Source: a candidate division CSSED10-310 bacterium (lineage in GTDB: Bacteria; CSSED10-310; JAFGJC01). Taken from it: a stretch of 64,000 nucleotides of DNA. The notes beneath the pieces were generated by a model. That model ran no database searches and was not told the DNA's origin. It worked only from the letters and a program-made list of their open reading frames with translations. The stretch spans positions 1-64,000 of the forward strand of contig JAFGLW010000002.1 in the NCBI GenBank assembly GCA_016927905.1. Direction: 5' to 3'. Each line of letters begins with the position of its first letter. Position 1 is the first letter of the stretch. Below are positions 43,266 through 52,974 of this stretch, piece after piece. The position numbers and the translations under genes are program-made.

Positions 43266-45088
43266 TTTTTCTGGGTGTTTTGATCTGTTTTTCCGGAGCG
43301 GCGGCTGCGGATTACTATGTCGATTATTTTTACGGCAGTGACACGGAACCGGGAACAGCCTGGAACCGGGCAAAAAGAACGTTGCTGGCGGCAGTCGAAA
43401 CCGCTTCAGCCAATGACACGGTGCACGTGACCGCTGGAACTTACCGGGACCCGATTTCTTTGAAACCGGGGATGTTGATCCTGGGCGGGTATGCTCCGGG
43501 AGGAGATACCCGAAATCCCGGGATTTATCTGTCGGAATTGAACGGAATGAACATCGTCCAGATCATGCGGGGAGCCGAATCCTGCGAACTGGACGGGCTG
43601 ATTTTCCGGGACGGTTATGCGCCGGCCGGGGGAGCCCTGATCATCAGTTCGGCCAATATGACCGTCCGGAACTGCCGGTTTGAGCAGAACCGGGCATGCT
43701 CGGATGACCCGGACGGCGGCGGCGCCGTTTATATTTTCAATTCATCTCCCGTCTTTCTGGATTGTTCGTTTACCGAGAACGGGATCGAACCCGCCGATCC
43801 GCAGCCCGGTCTGTATTTGACCGGCGGCGCGGTCATGTGCTGGTCCGCATCCCCCGTCTTCATCAGGTGCCTGTTTCAGAGGAATACCGTGCCGGATGGG
43901 GACGGTTCCTATCTGTCCCTGGGCGGTGCCGTTTTCACCATCAATTCGACACCCCATTTCGTCGAGTGTCGGTTTCACGGAAACGAATCGCTCTATGGAG
44001 GTGCCCTGGGCTGGTGGAATCACAGTGCTGCGACGGTTGCGGGCTGTTTCTTCAGCAGTAATATCGCCGGGGAAGGTGGTGGTGCGATCGCTTCCATGAG
44101 CGCTTGCGACTGGCGAGAATCGCGAATCATCGACAGCGTGTTCGAATGCAATCAATCCAATGCAGGCGGGGCTGTCGCCGGTCTCCAGGAAACCGACCTG
44201 CTTCTCTCCGGAAACCTGTTCATCCAGAATACGGCCGCCGATCGGGGCGGCGCGGTATTCGGATTTCACAGATCGGTCATCCGGATCGAAAATTCAACAC
44301 TGAACGGCAATATTCTCCAGGGCGGAAGCGTCCGGGGAGGGGCTGGGATCTACATCGGCGATGATGTGCAATACCATATCGTTTCCAATATCATAACAGG
44401 CGGTGTTTTCGGTGAGGGTATTTATCTCGGTGACGGCGACCATGCCGGAAGCAGCGTCACGCACAACTGCGTCTTTGGGAATACACGGGGCAACTATGGC
44501 GGCAGCATCCCCGATCAGACCGGTTTTAATGGAAATATCTCCAGCGATCCTCTGTTCACCGGGGATGCGACCGGAGATTACCATCTCAGCCAGATCAGTT
44601 CCGGACAGAACCGGGACAGCCCGTGCGTCGATACCGGAACCGATTCGATCGGACGGAGAGGTTCGACCCGGACAGACGGCGGTTTCGATCAGGACCCGGC
44701 GGATATCGGCTATCATTACCGGCGGACCCACTGTCTGATCTACCTGGACCGTTATTACTACCGGGGCGGCGATAGCATGAATGTTGTTCTGCTGAACGCG
44801 GGGAACCGGGCGATTGCGGAAGGAATTCTGTATATCGCCCTTCAGATCGGGGAATCGTTCTGGTTCGTCGAATCAAACGGCGGTTCTTTCGGTTTCAAAG
44901 ACGTTGCCATACCGTTCGATGACCGGTTTGTTCCGTCGTTCGATGCTCCACAGAATATTCTCTCCATCCCGTTTCCGGACGATCCCCTGCCCAGAGTATA
45001 CGGGATCTGGCATTCCGCGCTTCTGGATTCCGGCACCTTGGACCTTCTGGATTACCGCTGGACCGCGTTCGAACTGTATCCGGGATGA
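43253..45088 (+). CDS. Exported right-handed beta-helix protein with shared C-terminal module
   Basis: This protein of 611 residues starts at TTG 43253, within the end of the Nudix gene. A signal peptide (KIIFLGVLICFSGAAAADYY) is followed by a DUF1565-like start (YVDYFYGSDTEPGTAWNRAK, TAGTYRDPISL). A parallel beta-helix (about 95-460) then has repeated GGA-type turns (GGGAVYIFNSSPVF, GGAVMCWSASPVF, GGALGWWNHSAA, GGAVAGLQETDL), like polymorphic outer-membrane proteins and pectate-lyase-like surface proteins. The last 118 residues (from about 494) form the same C-terminal module as in the two secreted proteases and the Tat-like protein, here without the Thr/Pro linker. It is probably on the cell surface as an adhesin or glycan-interacting protein. 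It overlaps the next gene by ATGA. Confidence 0.8.
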   Translation: MGKIIFLGVLICFSGAAAADYYVDYFYGSDTEPGTAWNRAKRTLLAAVETASANDTVHVTAGTYRDPISLKPGMLILGGYAPGGDTRNPGIYLSELNGMNIVQIMRGAESCELDGLIFRDGYAPAGGALIISSANMTVRNCRFEQNRACSDDPDGGGAVYIFNSSPVFLDCSFTENGIEPADPQPGLYLTGGAVMCWSASPVFIRCLFQRNTVPDGDGSYLSLGGAVFTINSTPHFVECRFHGNESLYGGALGWWNHSAATVAGCFFSSNIAGEGGGAIASMSACDWRESRIIDSVFECNQSNAGGAVAGLQETDLLLSGNLFIQNTAADRGGAVFGFHRSVIRIENSTLNGNILQGGSVRGGAGIYIGDDVQYHIVSNIITGGVFGEGIYLGDGDHAGSSVTHNCVFGNTRGNYGGSIPDQTGFNGNISSDPLFTGDATGDYHLSQISSGQNRDSPCVDTGTDSIGRRGSTRTDGGFDQDPADIGYHYRRTHCLIYLDRYYYRGGDSMNVVLLNAGNRAIAEGILYIALQIGESFWFVESNGGSFGFKDVAIPFDDRFVPSFDAPQNILSIPFPDDPLPRVYGIWHSALLDSGTLDLLDYRWTAFELYPG

Positions 45089-46422
45089 ACGTAAATTGCA
45101 GATATGATCCGCGCATTGCCGATCGTTATCTGAAACTTCCAGTGAAACGCCCGGTGTCAATCTGTCTTCCGATTATCCTGCCGGGTTCGCTTTTTTTCAT
45201 ATTTCTGGCGGGGATGTTCGAACCGTCCGGAGATATGAAATGGGTCATTCCGGTAGCCAGGAGCCTGATCCAGCGCGGCGATTTGAATATCGATGAATAC
45301 ATCGCGGAAGGGGAACAGATTGATTTTTCGGTCGAACCTGTTCGGGGACAGTACTATTCCATATTTCCCTACGGCGTTTCGTTGATCGCCGTCCCGTTCG
45401 TTTTCATCGTCGATCGGATGGTGTCGTCTGTGGAATCCGTCCGGATCGGCTCCGGTCTCCGGGTCGTCTCCGACAAGGGTATCGAGCGGATCGCGGCATC
45501 GTTTCTGATGGCGGTTGCCGCTCTTTTAGTGTACTGGACGGCGCTTAGGCGGACCACCACGATCAAGGCTGTGGTGATTTCCCTGATTTTCTCGTTCTGC
45601 ACGCCGGTATGGTCCACCGCCACCCGGGCGTTGTGGCAGCATGGTCCCTCCATACTGCTGCTGTCCGCTACCCTTGCTCTGCTGGCATACGACGTGAAAA
45701 ACCCCCGGCTCGTTCCATGGAGCGGCATGACGGTGGCGGCTTCCTTCCTGATGCGGCCCACCAACGGCATATCGCTGGCGATCATCACCGCTTTTGTCTT
45801 TATCCGGCATCCCCGGAAATCCGGCTGGTTTCTGTTGTGCCTGATATCGGTTATCGGGCCTTTCTGCATCGCCAACCTTGTGATTTATCGCTGCATTCTC
45901 CCCCCTTACTATATGCCCGGACGCGTCGGAACTTTCGTTCAATTTCCCGAAGCGCTCATGGGCAACCTGTTCAGCCCCGCAAGGGGTCTTTTCGTGTTCT
46001 CGCCTGTTTTCCTGTTTGTGCTTCCCGGAATCGCACTGCTGCTTCGCAGAGGGAAATTCCAGATGCTTCACGGATGCCTGCTGGCCATCATCATGCTGCA
46101 CTGGCTGGTCATTTCAACCTTCAGGCACTGGTACGGCGGATGGTGTTTCGGGCCCCGTTTCTTTTCGGACATGGTTCCATATCTGGTGTTCTTTCTGATC
46201 CCCTGCCTGGACTGTTCATTCAGCCGATTCAAAAACAAGTTGATGTACCTGGTGTTCTGGTTTTCCGTTATGGTCAGCCTGTTTATTCATGCAAGGGGGT
46301 CGCTGTTCTGGGATGCCAACTTATGGAATGCCCGACCGGTCAACGTCGATCAGGATCCCGGCCGAATATGGGACTGGGGCGATCTTCAATTTCTGAGAGG
46401 GCTTGTCGAACCACCCCGATAA
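45085..46422 (+). CDS. GT-C type membrane glycosyltransferase-like protein
   Basis: This 445-residue polytopic protein has about ten membrane segments. After the first segment comes an extracytoplasmic loop with acidic residues (SGDMKWVIPVARSL, then GDLNIDEY). Later it has the aromatic loop RHWYGGWCFGPRFFSDMVPY, common in a group of uncharacterised GT39-like proteins where the GPR/RY motif follows a Trp-Gly-Gly. It is translationally coupled (ATGA) to the beta-helix surface protein, so it could glycosylate that protein or supply its glycan; this is inference. It converges with the MuiA-like gene. Confidence 0.65.
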   Translation: MNVNCRYDPRIADRYLKLPVKRPVSICLPIILPGSLFFIFLAGMFEPSGDMKWVIPVARSLIQRGDLNIDEYIAEGEQIDFSVEPVRGQYYSIFPYGVSLIAVPFVFIVDRMVSSVESVRIGSGLRVVSDKGIERIAASFLMAVAALLVYWTALRRTTTIKAVVISLIFSFCTPVWSTATRALWQHGPSILLLSATLALLAYDVKNPRLVPWSGMTVAASFLMRPTNGISLAIITAFVFIRHPRKSGWFLLCLISVIGPFCIANLVIYRCILPPYYMPGRVGTFVQFPEALMGNLFSPARGLFVFSPVFLFVLPGIALLLRRGKFQMLHGCLLAIIMLHWLVISTFRHWYGGWCFGPRFFSDMVPYLVFFLIPCLDCSFSRFKNKLMYLVFWFSVMVSLFIHARGSLFWDANLWNARPVNVDQDPGRIWDWGDLQFLRGLVEPPR

Positions 46423-46455
46423 GCTGTCCTTTGAGGCCGGTTCGCTACCGGTTGT

Positions 46456-48111
46456 TTACAGGCCGAAAACATCCATTTTGTCGGGGTATTCGACGATGAA
46501 GGAAAGGATGACGTCGCGTTTTTCGTCCGGTTTCAGCGTCAGGTCCCATTCGATCAGACCCTGGGAGTCCGGTGCGGAAGATTTGGGGTTTGTTTTCAAA
46601 TCGAGGATGCCGATCCGTTCGTCATGGCTGACCGGAACCTGATCCCGGAGCGTCAGGAAAGCGTCGTGATCCAGCCGGTTCTCCAGTTTGATCCGGTATC
46701 CGAACCGGTACCGGACTTTATCCTGAAACAGACCCGCCGATTCGCGGTGACGTTCGGTTTCCTCCCGTTCGACCTTGATCCGGTCGTCTGTGCCCAACGC
46801 CAGATCGAATTCCTCCCCGGGCACGATAACCTCGATCCGTGACGATCCGACATATTCCGTTCCGTTGAATGACCGGACCTCCCCCGGAAGAAACGGGCGG
46901 TCGCTTCCGTTGATTACTTTGGCGGTCAGGTAGGCGTGGGGGGACAGTTTGGGGGTGCTCCGGTAGCTGGTGGCGGTGGTAAAATCGTGGGTCGATATGG
47001 TGACCCGTTTCAGTGTTCCATCGCCCGGAATACTCCAGCGATTGGGTATTTCAAAATGGAGAGAGGAACCGAAGGATGCCACGATGGATTCCATGGGCTG
47101 AGCGGCGGCCGGCGGAACTGCCGAAGTTTCCATTGCCAGCCCCTCTCCTGCCATCTCTTCATCGGCAGCCTTGTCATATCCGGAGTGCATTCGAGCGCGT
47201 TCTTTTTTCTCGTAAACGACAGGCTCCCGGATGCCGAGGACCCAGGGATTTAATTCCGGAGCTCCCGCACCCAGCTCCGGACGGGCCGTGGACAGGATGA
47301 TTTTGACACCCTTCCAGTCTTCCCCGGTCCGCTGCACCACGTTCGCCCCATAGGTCCATTCGAGTTTTTCGGTTCCGGGATCGAATCGCGCGTCGTAAAC
47401 GGGATACCATGAAGCGCCGTGCAGCTGGTAGGAAAGCTCGATCTGATACAGGCCTTTCAGGGTGACAAGAAATGACAGTCCGGCTTCCAGAGATTCACGT
47501 GTGTTCTGGGATTGGAGCTGCCGGAGTTCGTTCTGGAGTTTTGTGATTTCCTTCTGTATACCCCGCCTGGCGATTTCATTAGTTTGCTCCCTGGAAAGAC
47601 TCCCCGCCAGGCCGTCGAAAGCATAGGTCGCGGCAGCCTGGTAATCGGCGACGGAGACGGGTTTGCCGGACAGCTCTTCCTGAGCGCCCCGGGCAGCCAT
47701 GGCGCGGATTGATTGGAAAAACTCCTGCTGGGATTTTACCAAAAGCGCTTCATTCTCGAGTGTTTTCAACCTGTCCTGAGCTTCCTGAAGGCGGATTTCG
47801 AGATCCCGGATCGTTTCTTTCTGGGTTTCCGAATGATACTTCCGGGTGATATCCAGCCCGGCGATTTTCAACCCGGCCGGTCCCGAAGCGTTGATGCGGA
47901 CCGAATTCCGATCGATATGGGGTGGCAGTCCGGTAACCGTGACAGCTTGAATTCCGTGATCCAGAGTCGTTTCAAGGGTGCGAACGATTTCAGCCCGGTC
48001 CTGGAAAACCGTAACCTGTGAAATCGTCCCGGGGTGTTCCCCGGCAAAGCTGCTCAGGTTGCCGGAGCCCAGCAACAAAACAAATGCAACTAATCCTGTT
48101 TTCCGGTTCAT
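46456..48111 (-). CDS. Mucoidy inhibitor MuiA-like protein (DUF4140/DUF4139)
   Basis: This 551-residue protein has a signal peptide (MNRKTGLVAFVLLLGSGNLS, ending FAGE). The N-terminal DUF4140-type domain begins ISQVTVFQDRAEIVRTLE. A coiled coil (about 95-215) follows, and the C-terminal DUF4139-type beta-rich domain (about 220-550) includes YQLHGASWYPVYDARFDP and IILSTARPELGAGAPELNPW. Members of this family are periplasmic or surface proteins whose loss affects mucoidy in some bacteria; the biochemical function is unknown. It lies 62 bases downstream of the aminotransferase gene on the same strand. Confidence 0.88.
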   Translation of the reverse strand: MNRKTGLVAFVLLLGSGNLSSFAGEHPGTISQVTVFQDRAEIVRTLETTLDHGIQAVTVTGLPPHIDRNSVRINASGPAGLKIAGLDITRKYHSETQKETIRDLEIRLQEAQDRLKTLENEALLVKSQQEFFQSIRAMAARGAQEELSGKPVSVADYQAAATYAFDGLAGSLSREQTNEIARRGIQKEITKLQNELRQLQSQNTRESLEAGLSFLVTLKGLYQIELSYQLHGASWYPVYDARFDPGTEKLEWTYGANVVQRTGEDWKGVKIILSTARPELGAGAPELNPWVLGIREPVVYEKKERARMHSGYDKAADEEMAGEGLAMETSAVPPAAAQPMESIVASFGSSLHFEIPNRWSIPGDGTLKRVTISTHDFTTATSYRSTPKLSPHAYLTAKVINGSDRPFLPGEVRSFNGTEYVGSSRIEVIVPGEEFDLALGTDDRIKVEREETERHRESAGLFQDKVRYRFGYRIKLENRLDHDAFLTLRDQVPVSHDERIGILDLKTNPKSSAPDSQGLIEWDLTLKPDEKRDVILSFIVEYPDKMDVFGL

Positions 48112-48173
48112 AATGTCCTCCCGATCATTCCATCAGGGTTATAAACGCACGGGATTCCGTAAAGTTTTAGCGG

Positions 48174-49370
48174 TCACATTTTTCCCAGCGCTCCCAGAGC
48201 GGTGCCGATCTGGCGCACGGCCGCATTGAGATTTTCAAGTGATGCTGCGAACGACAACCTCAGAAACCGCTCCGCCCCGAATCCGTCTCCCGGAACCGTA
48301 GCAACCTGGGCGGTATCCAGAAGGTAATCCGCCAGGTCGATGGAATTTCGAATGGTCCGCTGGCCATCTGAAGTGTCGAAATATTCCGATATATCGGGAA
48401 ATATGTAGAATGTGCCTTTCGGTTTGGTACACCGGATGCCGGGAATTCGCAGTAATTCCCCATGGAGAACATCCCGGCGTTCCTGAAACTTTTCGGTGAA
48501 AGCCGCCACATTCCGCTGATCCCCCGAAAACGCCTCCAGAGCGGCGTATTGTGCAATGGAACATGGATTCGAAGTCAGGTGTTCCTGGAACGATTTCATC
48601 CCAGCGATGATTTCCTGCGGTCCGGCGGCGTATCCGATCCGCCATCCGGTCATGGCATAAGCTTTGGAAACGCCGTCAATGGTGATCGTCCGGTCGTAAA
48701 TCTGCTGGCTCAAACCGGCACACCGAACGAACTTGAATCCGTCGAAAACGATCTTCGAGTAGATTTCATCCGCAACGATGTAAAGGTTGTGACGGGTGCA
48801 TATATTGAGTATTTCCATGAGATGCTCGATGTCATATGCCGCACCGGTCGGGTTACAGGGATTGTTGAGAAGGATTGCGCGGGTTCTGGGGGAGATGAGT
48901 GATTGCAGGGCCGGCGGATCGATCAGAAAATGACGCTCCGGTGTTGTTTTCAGGTAAATGGGATTGCCGCCGACCAGTTTCACCTGTTCCGGGTAGGAAA
49001 CCCAGAACGGCGTCGGAATGATGATTTCGTCGCCCGGATTGACGATGGCGGCCAGGGCCAGAAAAATGGAGGCTTTGGCTCCGGGACTGACGATGATCTG
49101 GTTGGGCTGATAGTCCACCTTGTCGTCTTTTTTCAGCCGCTGGGCAATGGCGGTCTTGAGTTCTGGAATTCCATCCGCCTGCGTGTAGCGGGTCTGGTTG
49201 GCTTCGATGGCGTCTTTGGCTTTAGTTTTAATATTCTCCGGAGTATTGAAGTCCGGTTCCCCCACACTCAGGTTGATGATCGGTTTCCCCTGTTTCTTCA
49301 GGCTTTTCGCCTTGGCGGAGATCCCCAGGGTCACCGATGGATTGATGTTGGATATCAGTTTTGAAAGCAT
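48174..49370 (-). CDS. aspC: Aspartate-type PLP aminotransferase (class I)
   Basis: This 398-residue fold-type-I aminotransferase of the Igamma/thermophilic AspAT group transfers the amino group of aspartate (or an aromatic or prephenate substrate) to 2-oxoglutarate. The start is ATG 49370, with AAGGGGG 6 bases upstream. Motifs are INLSVGEPDFNTPENIK, YTQADGIPELKTAIA, NNPCNPTGAAY, VADEIYSKIVFDG and the Schiff-base Lys in GVSKAYAMTGWRIGYAAG; Arg in FLRLSFA binds the alpha-carboxylate. The length is normal. It is divergent from the tricorn gene. The exact amino acid specificity cannot be read from the sequence. Confidence 0.93.
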   Translation of the reverse strand: MLSKLISNINPSVTLGISAKAKSLKKQGKPIINLSVGEPDFNTPENIKTKAKDAIEANQTRYTQADGIPELKTAIAQRLKKDDKVDYQPNQIIVSPGAKASIFLALAAIVNPGDEIIIPTPFWVSYPEQVKLVGGNPIYLKTTPERHFLIDPPALQSLISPRTRAILLNNPCNPTGAAYDIEHLMEILNICTRHNLYIVADEIYSKIVFDGFKFVRCAGLSQQIYDRTITIDGVSKAYAMTGWRIGYAAGPQEIIAGMKSFQEHLTSNPCSIAQYAALEAFSGDQRNVAAFTEKFQERRDVLHGELLRIPGIRCTKPKGTFYIFPDISEYFDTSDGQRTIRNSIDLADYLLDTAQVATVPGDGFGAERFLRLSFAASLENLNAAVRQIGTALGALGKM

Positions 49371-49584
49371 CTGTTCCCCCTTGCAGTTAAATAAAAACCT
49401 ATTCCCCCGGCAGGCCTTGAAAAAACCGGCCGGGCGTGATCCGTCGAGAAAAACCGAGTATATCCGAAAATACGTTTCGATGAAATGTTGTGTTGCACAC
49501 GGCATGCACTCCCGCCGGAAGGGAATTAATCGATTCAATTGACAGGAAGCGGTGAATTTACTATGGAGTGGATTTGATTCCGTG

Positions 49585-49620
49585 CCCGGACGGCATGCCG
49601 CCGGGATTGTCTTAACAATC
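49585..49620. promoter_or_regulatory. Paired inverted repeats upstream of the tricorn homolog
   Basis: CCCGGACGGCATGCCGCCGGG (49585-49605, 10-bp arms with one bulge) is followed directly by GATTGTCTTAACAATC (49605-49620, 6-bp arms, 4-base centre), 20-55 bases before the tricorn ATG. These may be operator dyads or 5-prime leader hairpins. No T-run follows, so they are not terminators. Confidence 0.4.
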
Positions 49621-49639
49621 ACCACAGGGAGAACCCATC

Positions 49640-52600
49640 ATGGCGAGATCAAGTGGATATTACCTTGAACCGGATGTGCGGGCGGACAAAATTGTTTTTA
49701 TCAGTGATGATGATCTATGGCAGGTCGGTATTGGCGGGGGAATCCCGGTCAGGTTGACATCCAATCAGGGTATCACAGCAAATCCCTTCATCTCGCCGGA
49801 CGGCAGGCATGTCGCCTTCACCGGGCGGGAAGAGGGCGGACCGGAAGTTTTTGTGCTGGAACTGGAAACGGGAAATTTCAGGCGACTGACCCATACCGGA
49901 GGATTGATAACCAAGGTGGTCGGCTGGGATCCGGCTGGAGATCAGGTTCTGTTCATCACATCCGCTTCAGAACCGTTCATCTCCAATACAGTTTTTCACC
50001 GGATCCACAGGGACGGAGGTGTTCCCCGGAAATTGGACTGCGGGTGGGGATCCAGTATCTCCTTCGGGCCTTCGGGAGGCGTCGTCATCGGAAGGTTCGG
50101 GCGTGATCCGGCTCAGTGGAAACGGTATCGGGGCGGCCGGATGGGCGAAATCTGGATCGACCTGAAAGGATCTGGGAGGTTTCAAAAACTGCTGGATATT
50201 GAATCCAACATAACCCACCCGCTGTGGATCAAGGACAGGATCTATTTCATGGGCGATCATGAGGGTTACGGCAATTTGTATTCCTGCCGGCCGGATGGAT
50301 CCGGTATCACGCGGCATACCGATCATCAGGAGTTTTATGTCCGCAATCCGCGAACCGATCAAACCCATATCGCCTACCATGCCGGCGGAGATATTTATCT
50401 GTTTGATATCAGGAGCGGAACGAGCAGGCGGGTGGAAATCGATTTCAGGTCGCCGCGGCGCCAGCGGCAGCGTAAATTTGTCGATGCCGAGCGGCATTTG
50501 GAATCCTACGACCTGCATCCGCAGGCTCATTCACTAGCGCTGACTGCGCGCGGCAAACCGGTCACGTTTGCCCTGTGGGAAGGTGCCGTCCGCCAGCACG
50601 GCATCGGCGAAGGACCGGTGCGGTACCGCCTTGCCCGGTGGCTCCACGGCGGGAAAAAACTGGCCGTCATTTCTGATGAGAACGGCGAAGAAGCGTTGGA
50701 GATCCACTCCGCCGATATCGGAAAAACTCCCAGGCGCTTGAAAGACATCGATATCGGCCGCCCCATTCTCATGGAAACTTCACCTGTGAAAGATGAGGTC
50801 ATCCTGACCAATCAGCGCCAGGAGCTGATATGGATCGATATCGCATCGGGCACCGGTAAAATCCTGGATCGAAGCCTGTGGCACCGGATCGACGGTTTCG
50901 CTTGGTCACCCGACGGCGAATGGGTCGCCTACAGCTTCGGAATAAGCCGCCGTCGGTCTGCGATCAAATTATGTAAAATCAGCACCGGTAAATCCGAATT
51001 GATCACCGAACCGGTATTGCACGACATCCAGCCGTCGTTTGATCCCGAGGGGAAATACCTGTACTTTCTGTCCCACCGGATATTCGATCCCGTAACCGAT
51101 AACATGGCCTTCGATTACGGTTTCCCCAAAGGTGTCATCCCCATGCTGGTGACGCTTCAGTCGGATACGGTTTCTCCTTTCATCCCCACTCCCAGGGGAC
51201 CCGGGGAAGAACCGGCCGGTGTCGGCGATCCCGGTAAAAAATCCTCCGGATCGGGTAAGGCAGCCAGGATCAAAATCGATCTGAAGGATATCCAGAACCG
51301 GATCGTTGCTTTCCCGGTACCGGAAGGCAGATATTCGGATATAGCCGGGGCTGGAACCAGGGTCTTTTTCATGGATTCACCGGTGGAGGGGACCCTGTCC
51401 CGGAGCTGGCTGGATTCTGTTCCCGGCGCAAAGAATATATTGAAGGTCTACGATTTCGAGAAACAGAACCTGGAGACTTTCGTGACGGAAATCTCCGACT
51501 ACCGGCTCTCCCGGTCCGGTAAAACCCTGGCGTATCAGTCCGGTTCGAAACTGAGGGTCATCAAGGCGGGAATCAAACCGGAAAAGGATCAGGACAAGCC
51601 GGATCCGGGACGGGAAACCGGCTGGATCGATCTGAACCGGATCAAGATTTCGATCGAACCGCAGCTTGAATGGCGGCAGATGTTCCGGGAAACCTGGCGG
51701 TTGCTGCGCGATCAGTATTTTATCGAGGATATGGCCGGTGTGAAATGGGACAGGATACATGACCGGTATGTTCCGCTCGTCGACCGGGTTTCCACCCGCT
51801 TTGAACTGTCGGATCTGCTCTGGGAACTGGGCGGTGAGCTGGGCACTTCCCACTGTTATGAAATCGGCGGGGATTACCGCAGACCGCCCGTATATCCCAC
51901 CGGATTGCTGGGTGTTGACTGGGAATGGGACCGTGCAGCCAGGGAGTATCGCATCACGCACATCGTTCGGGGCGATTCATGGGACGATAAACGGAATTCA
52001 CCGTTCAACCAACCCGGCATGAAAGTGGAAGCGGGTGATCGACTGACTGCCGTCAACGGGCGACCGCTGGACGAAATGAATCCGCCCGGCAAATATTTGG
52101 TCGGTCTGGGTGGAAAGGAAGTCAGCATCACGGTTCGGAAAGCCGGAGGGCGAACCAGGGATGTGACCGTCCGTGCTTTGAATTCGGAACAGCCTGCACG
52201 CCTGATGGAATGGATCAACCGGATGACCCAGTACGTTCATGACAAGAGCAACGGTCGGATCGGGTATATCTACATGCAGGATATGGGATCAACCGGTTTC
52301 TCGCAGTTCCACCGGGCGTTCCTGTCGGAGGTGGAACGGGAGGGTCTGATCATCGATGTACGGCACAATGCAGGCGGGCACGTGTCATCCCGACTGCTTC
52401 AGAAACTATCCCGGAAACGTGTGGGATGGGAAATAACCCGGTACAACCAGGTGGTCCCGTCACCCGGCGATGCGGTGGACGGACCGATGGCAGCCCTGTG
52501 CGATGAGTTCTCCGGATCAGACGGGGATATATTCGCCCATCATTTCAAGCAATTGAAGCTGGGCCTTCTGATCGGAAGGCATACCTGGGGCGGCGTGGTC

Positions 52601-52894
52601 GGACTGAATCCAACCCATCCGCTGGTGGACGGGACCGTCACTACGCAGCCGGAGTTTTTCAACTATTACGATGATGTGGGATGGATGCTCGAAAACAGGG
52701 GAGCGGAACCGGATATCGAAGTTGAATTCCCTCCTCAGGACGCGGCCAAAAACCGCGATCCCCAGCTGGACCGGGCAATCCGGGAAATCATGAAACAATT
52801 GAAAACCCGGAAAAGGAGAATACCGAAACCCCAGGAACGGCCGTCCCGGCAACATCCCGACTGGCCTCCGGTCACCAGACCGAAAAAATCCTGA
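49640..52894 (+). CDS. Tricorn protease homolog
   Basis: This 1084-residue cytoplasmic giant peptidase trims oligopeptides, acting after the proteasome or other ATP-dependent proteases in species that have it. ATG 49640 follows CAGGGAG. It has N-terminal beta-propeller repeats (about 1-300 and 320-520; for example LTSNQGITANPFISPDGRHV, SWSPDGEWVAYS-like segments), a helical C1 region, a PDZ domain (about 755-855, ITHIVRGD...VEAGDRLTAVNGRPL) and a C-terminal serine-protease domain. The charge-relay elements are recognisable: GELGTSHCYEIGG (Ser-His pair) and EFSGSDGDIFAHHF (nucleophile Ser followed by Asp). ENRGAEPDIEVE is the substrate-binding end. The length matches tricorn (about 1070). No peptidase partner factors are seen nearby. 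Confidence 0.92.
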   Translation: MARSSGYYLEPDVRADKIVFISDDDLWQVGIGGGIPVRLTSNQGITANPFISPDGRHVAFTGREEGGPEVFVLELETGNFRRLTHTGGLITKVVGWDPAGDQVLFITSASEPFISNTVFHRIHRDGGVPRKLDCGWGSSISFGPSGGVVIGRFGRDPAQWKRYRGGRMGEIWIDLKGSGRFQKLLDIESNITHPLWIKDRIYFMGDHEGYGNLYSCRPDGSGITRHTDHQEFYVRNPRTDQTHIAYHAGGDIYLFDIRSGTSRRVEIDFRSPRRQRQRKFVDAERHLESYDLHPQAHSLALTARGKPVTFALWEGAVRQHGIGEGPVRYRLARWLHGGKKLAVISDENGEEALEIHSADIGKTPRRLKDIDIGRPILMETSPVKDEVILTNQRQELIWIDIASGTGKILDRSLWHRIDGFAWSPDGEWVAYSFGISRRRSAIKLCKISTGKSELITEPVLHDIQPSFDPEGKYLYFLSHRIFDPVTDNMAFDYGFPKGVIPMLVTLQSDTVSPFIPTPRGPGEEPAGVGDPGKKSSGSGKAARIKIDLKDIQNRIVAFPVPEGRYSDIAGAGTRVFFMDSPVEGTLSRSWLDSVPGAKNILKVYDFEKQNLETFVTEISDYRLSRSGKTLAYQSGSKLRVIKAGIKPEKDQDKPDPGRETGWIDLNRIKISIEPQLEWRQMFRETWRLLRDQYFIEDMAGVKWDRIHDRYVPLVDRVSTRFELSDLLWELGGELGTSHCYEIGGDYRRPPVYPTGLLGVDWEWDRAAREYRITHIVRGDSWDDKRNSPFNQPGMKVEAGDRLTAVNGRPLDEMNPPGKYLVGLGGKEVSITVRKAGGRTRDVTVRALNSEQPARLMEWINRMTQYVHDKSNGRIGYIYMQDMGSTGFSQFHRAFLSEVEREGLIIDVRHNAGGHVSSRLLQKLSRKRVGWEITRYNQVVPSPGDAVDGPMAALCDEFSGSDGDIFAHHFKQLKLGLLIGRHTWGGVVGLNPTHPLVDGTVTTQPEFFNYYDDVGWMLENRGAEPDIEVEFPPQDAAKNRDPQLDRAIREIMKQLKTRKRRIPKPQERPSRQHPDWPPVTRPKKS

Positions 52895-52974
52895 TTCCAT
52901 CCGGATTATCCCGGATACGACCATTCTCTGGCATGCCGTCATGACCGACCTTTCCCGCAAAGGGGCGAGGGAAT

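Noticed and set aside
46436-46458. Weak hairpin (CCGGT-TCGCT-ACCGG) followed by TTGTTTA as terminator after the GT-C gene
   Set aside because: The stem is only 5 bp and the T-run is broken; terminator function is not supported.
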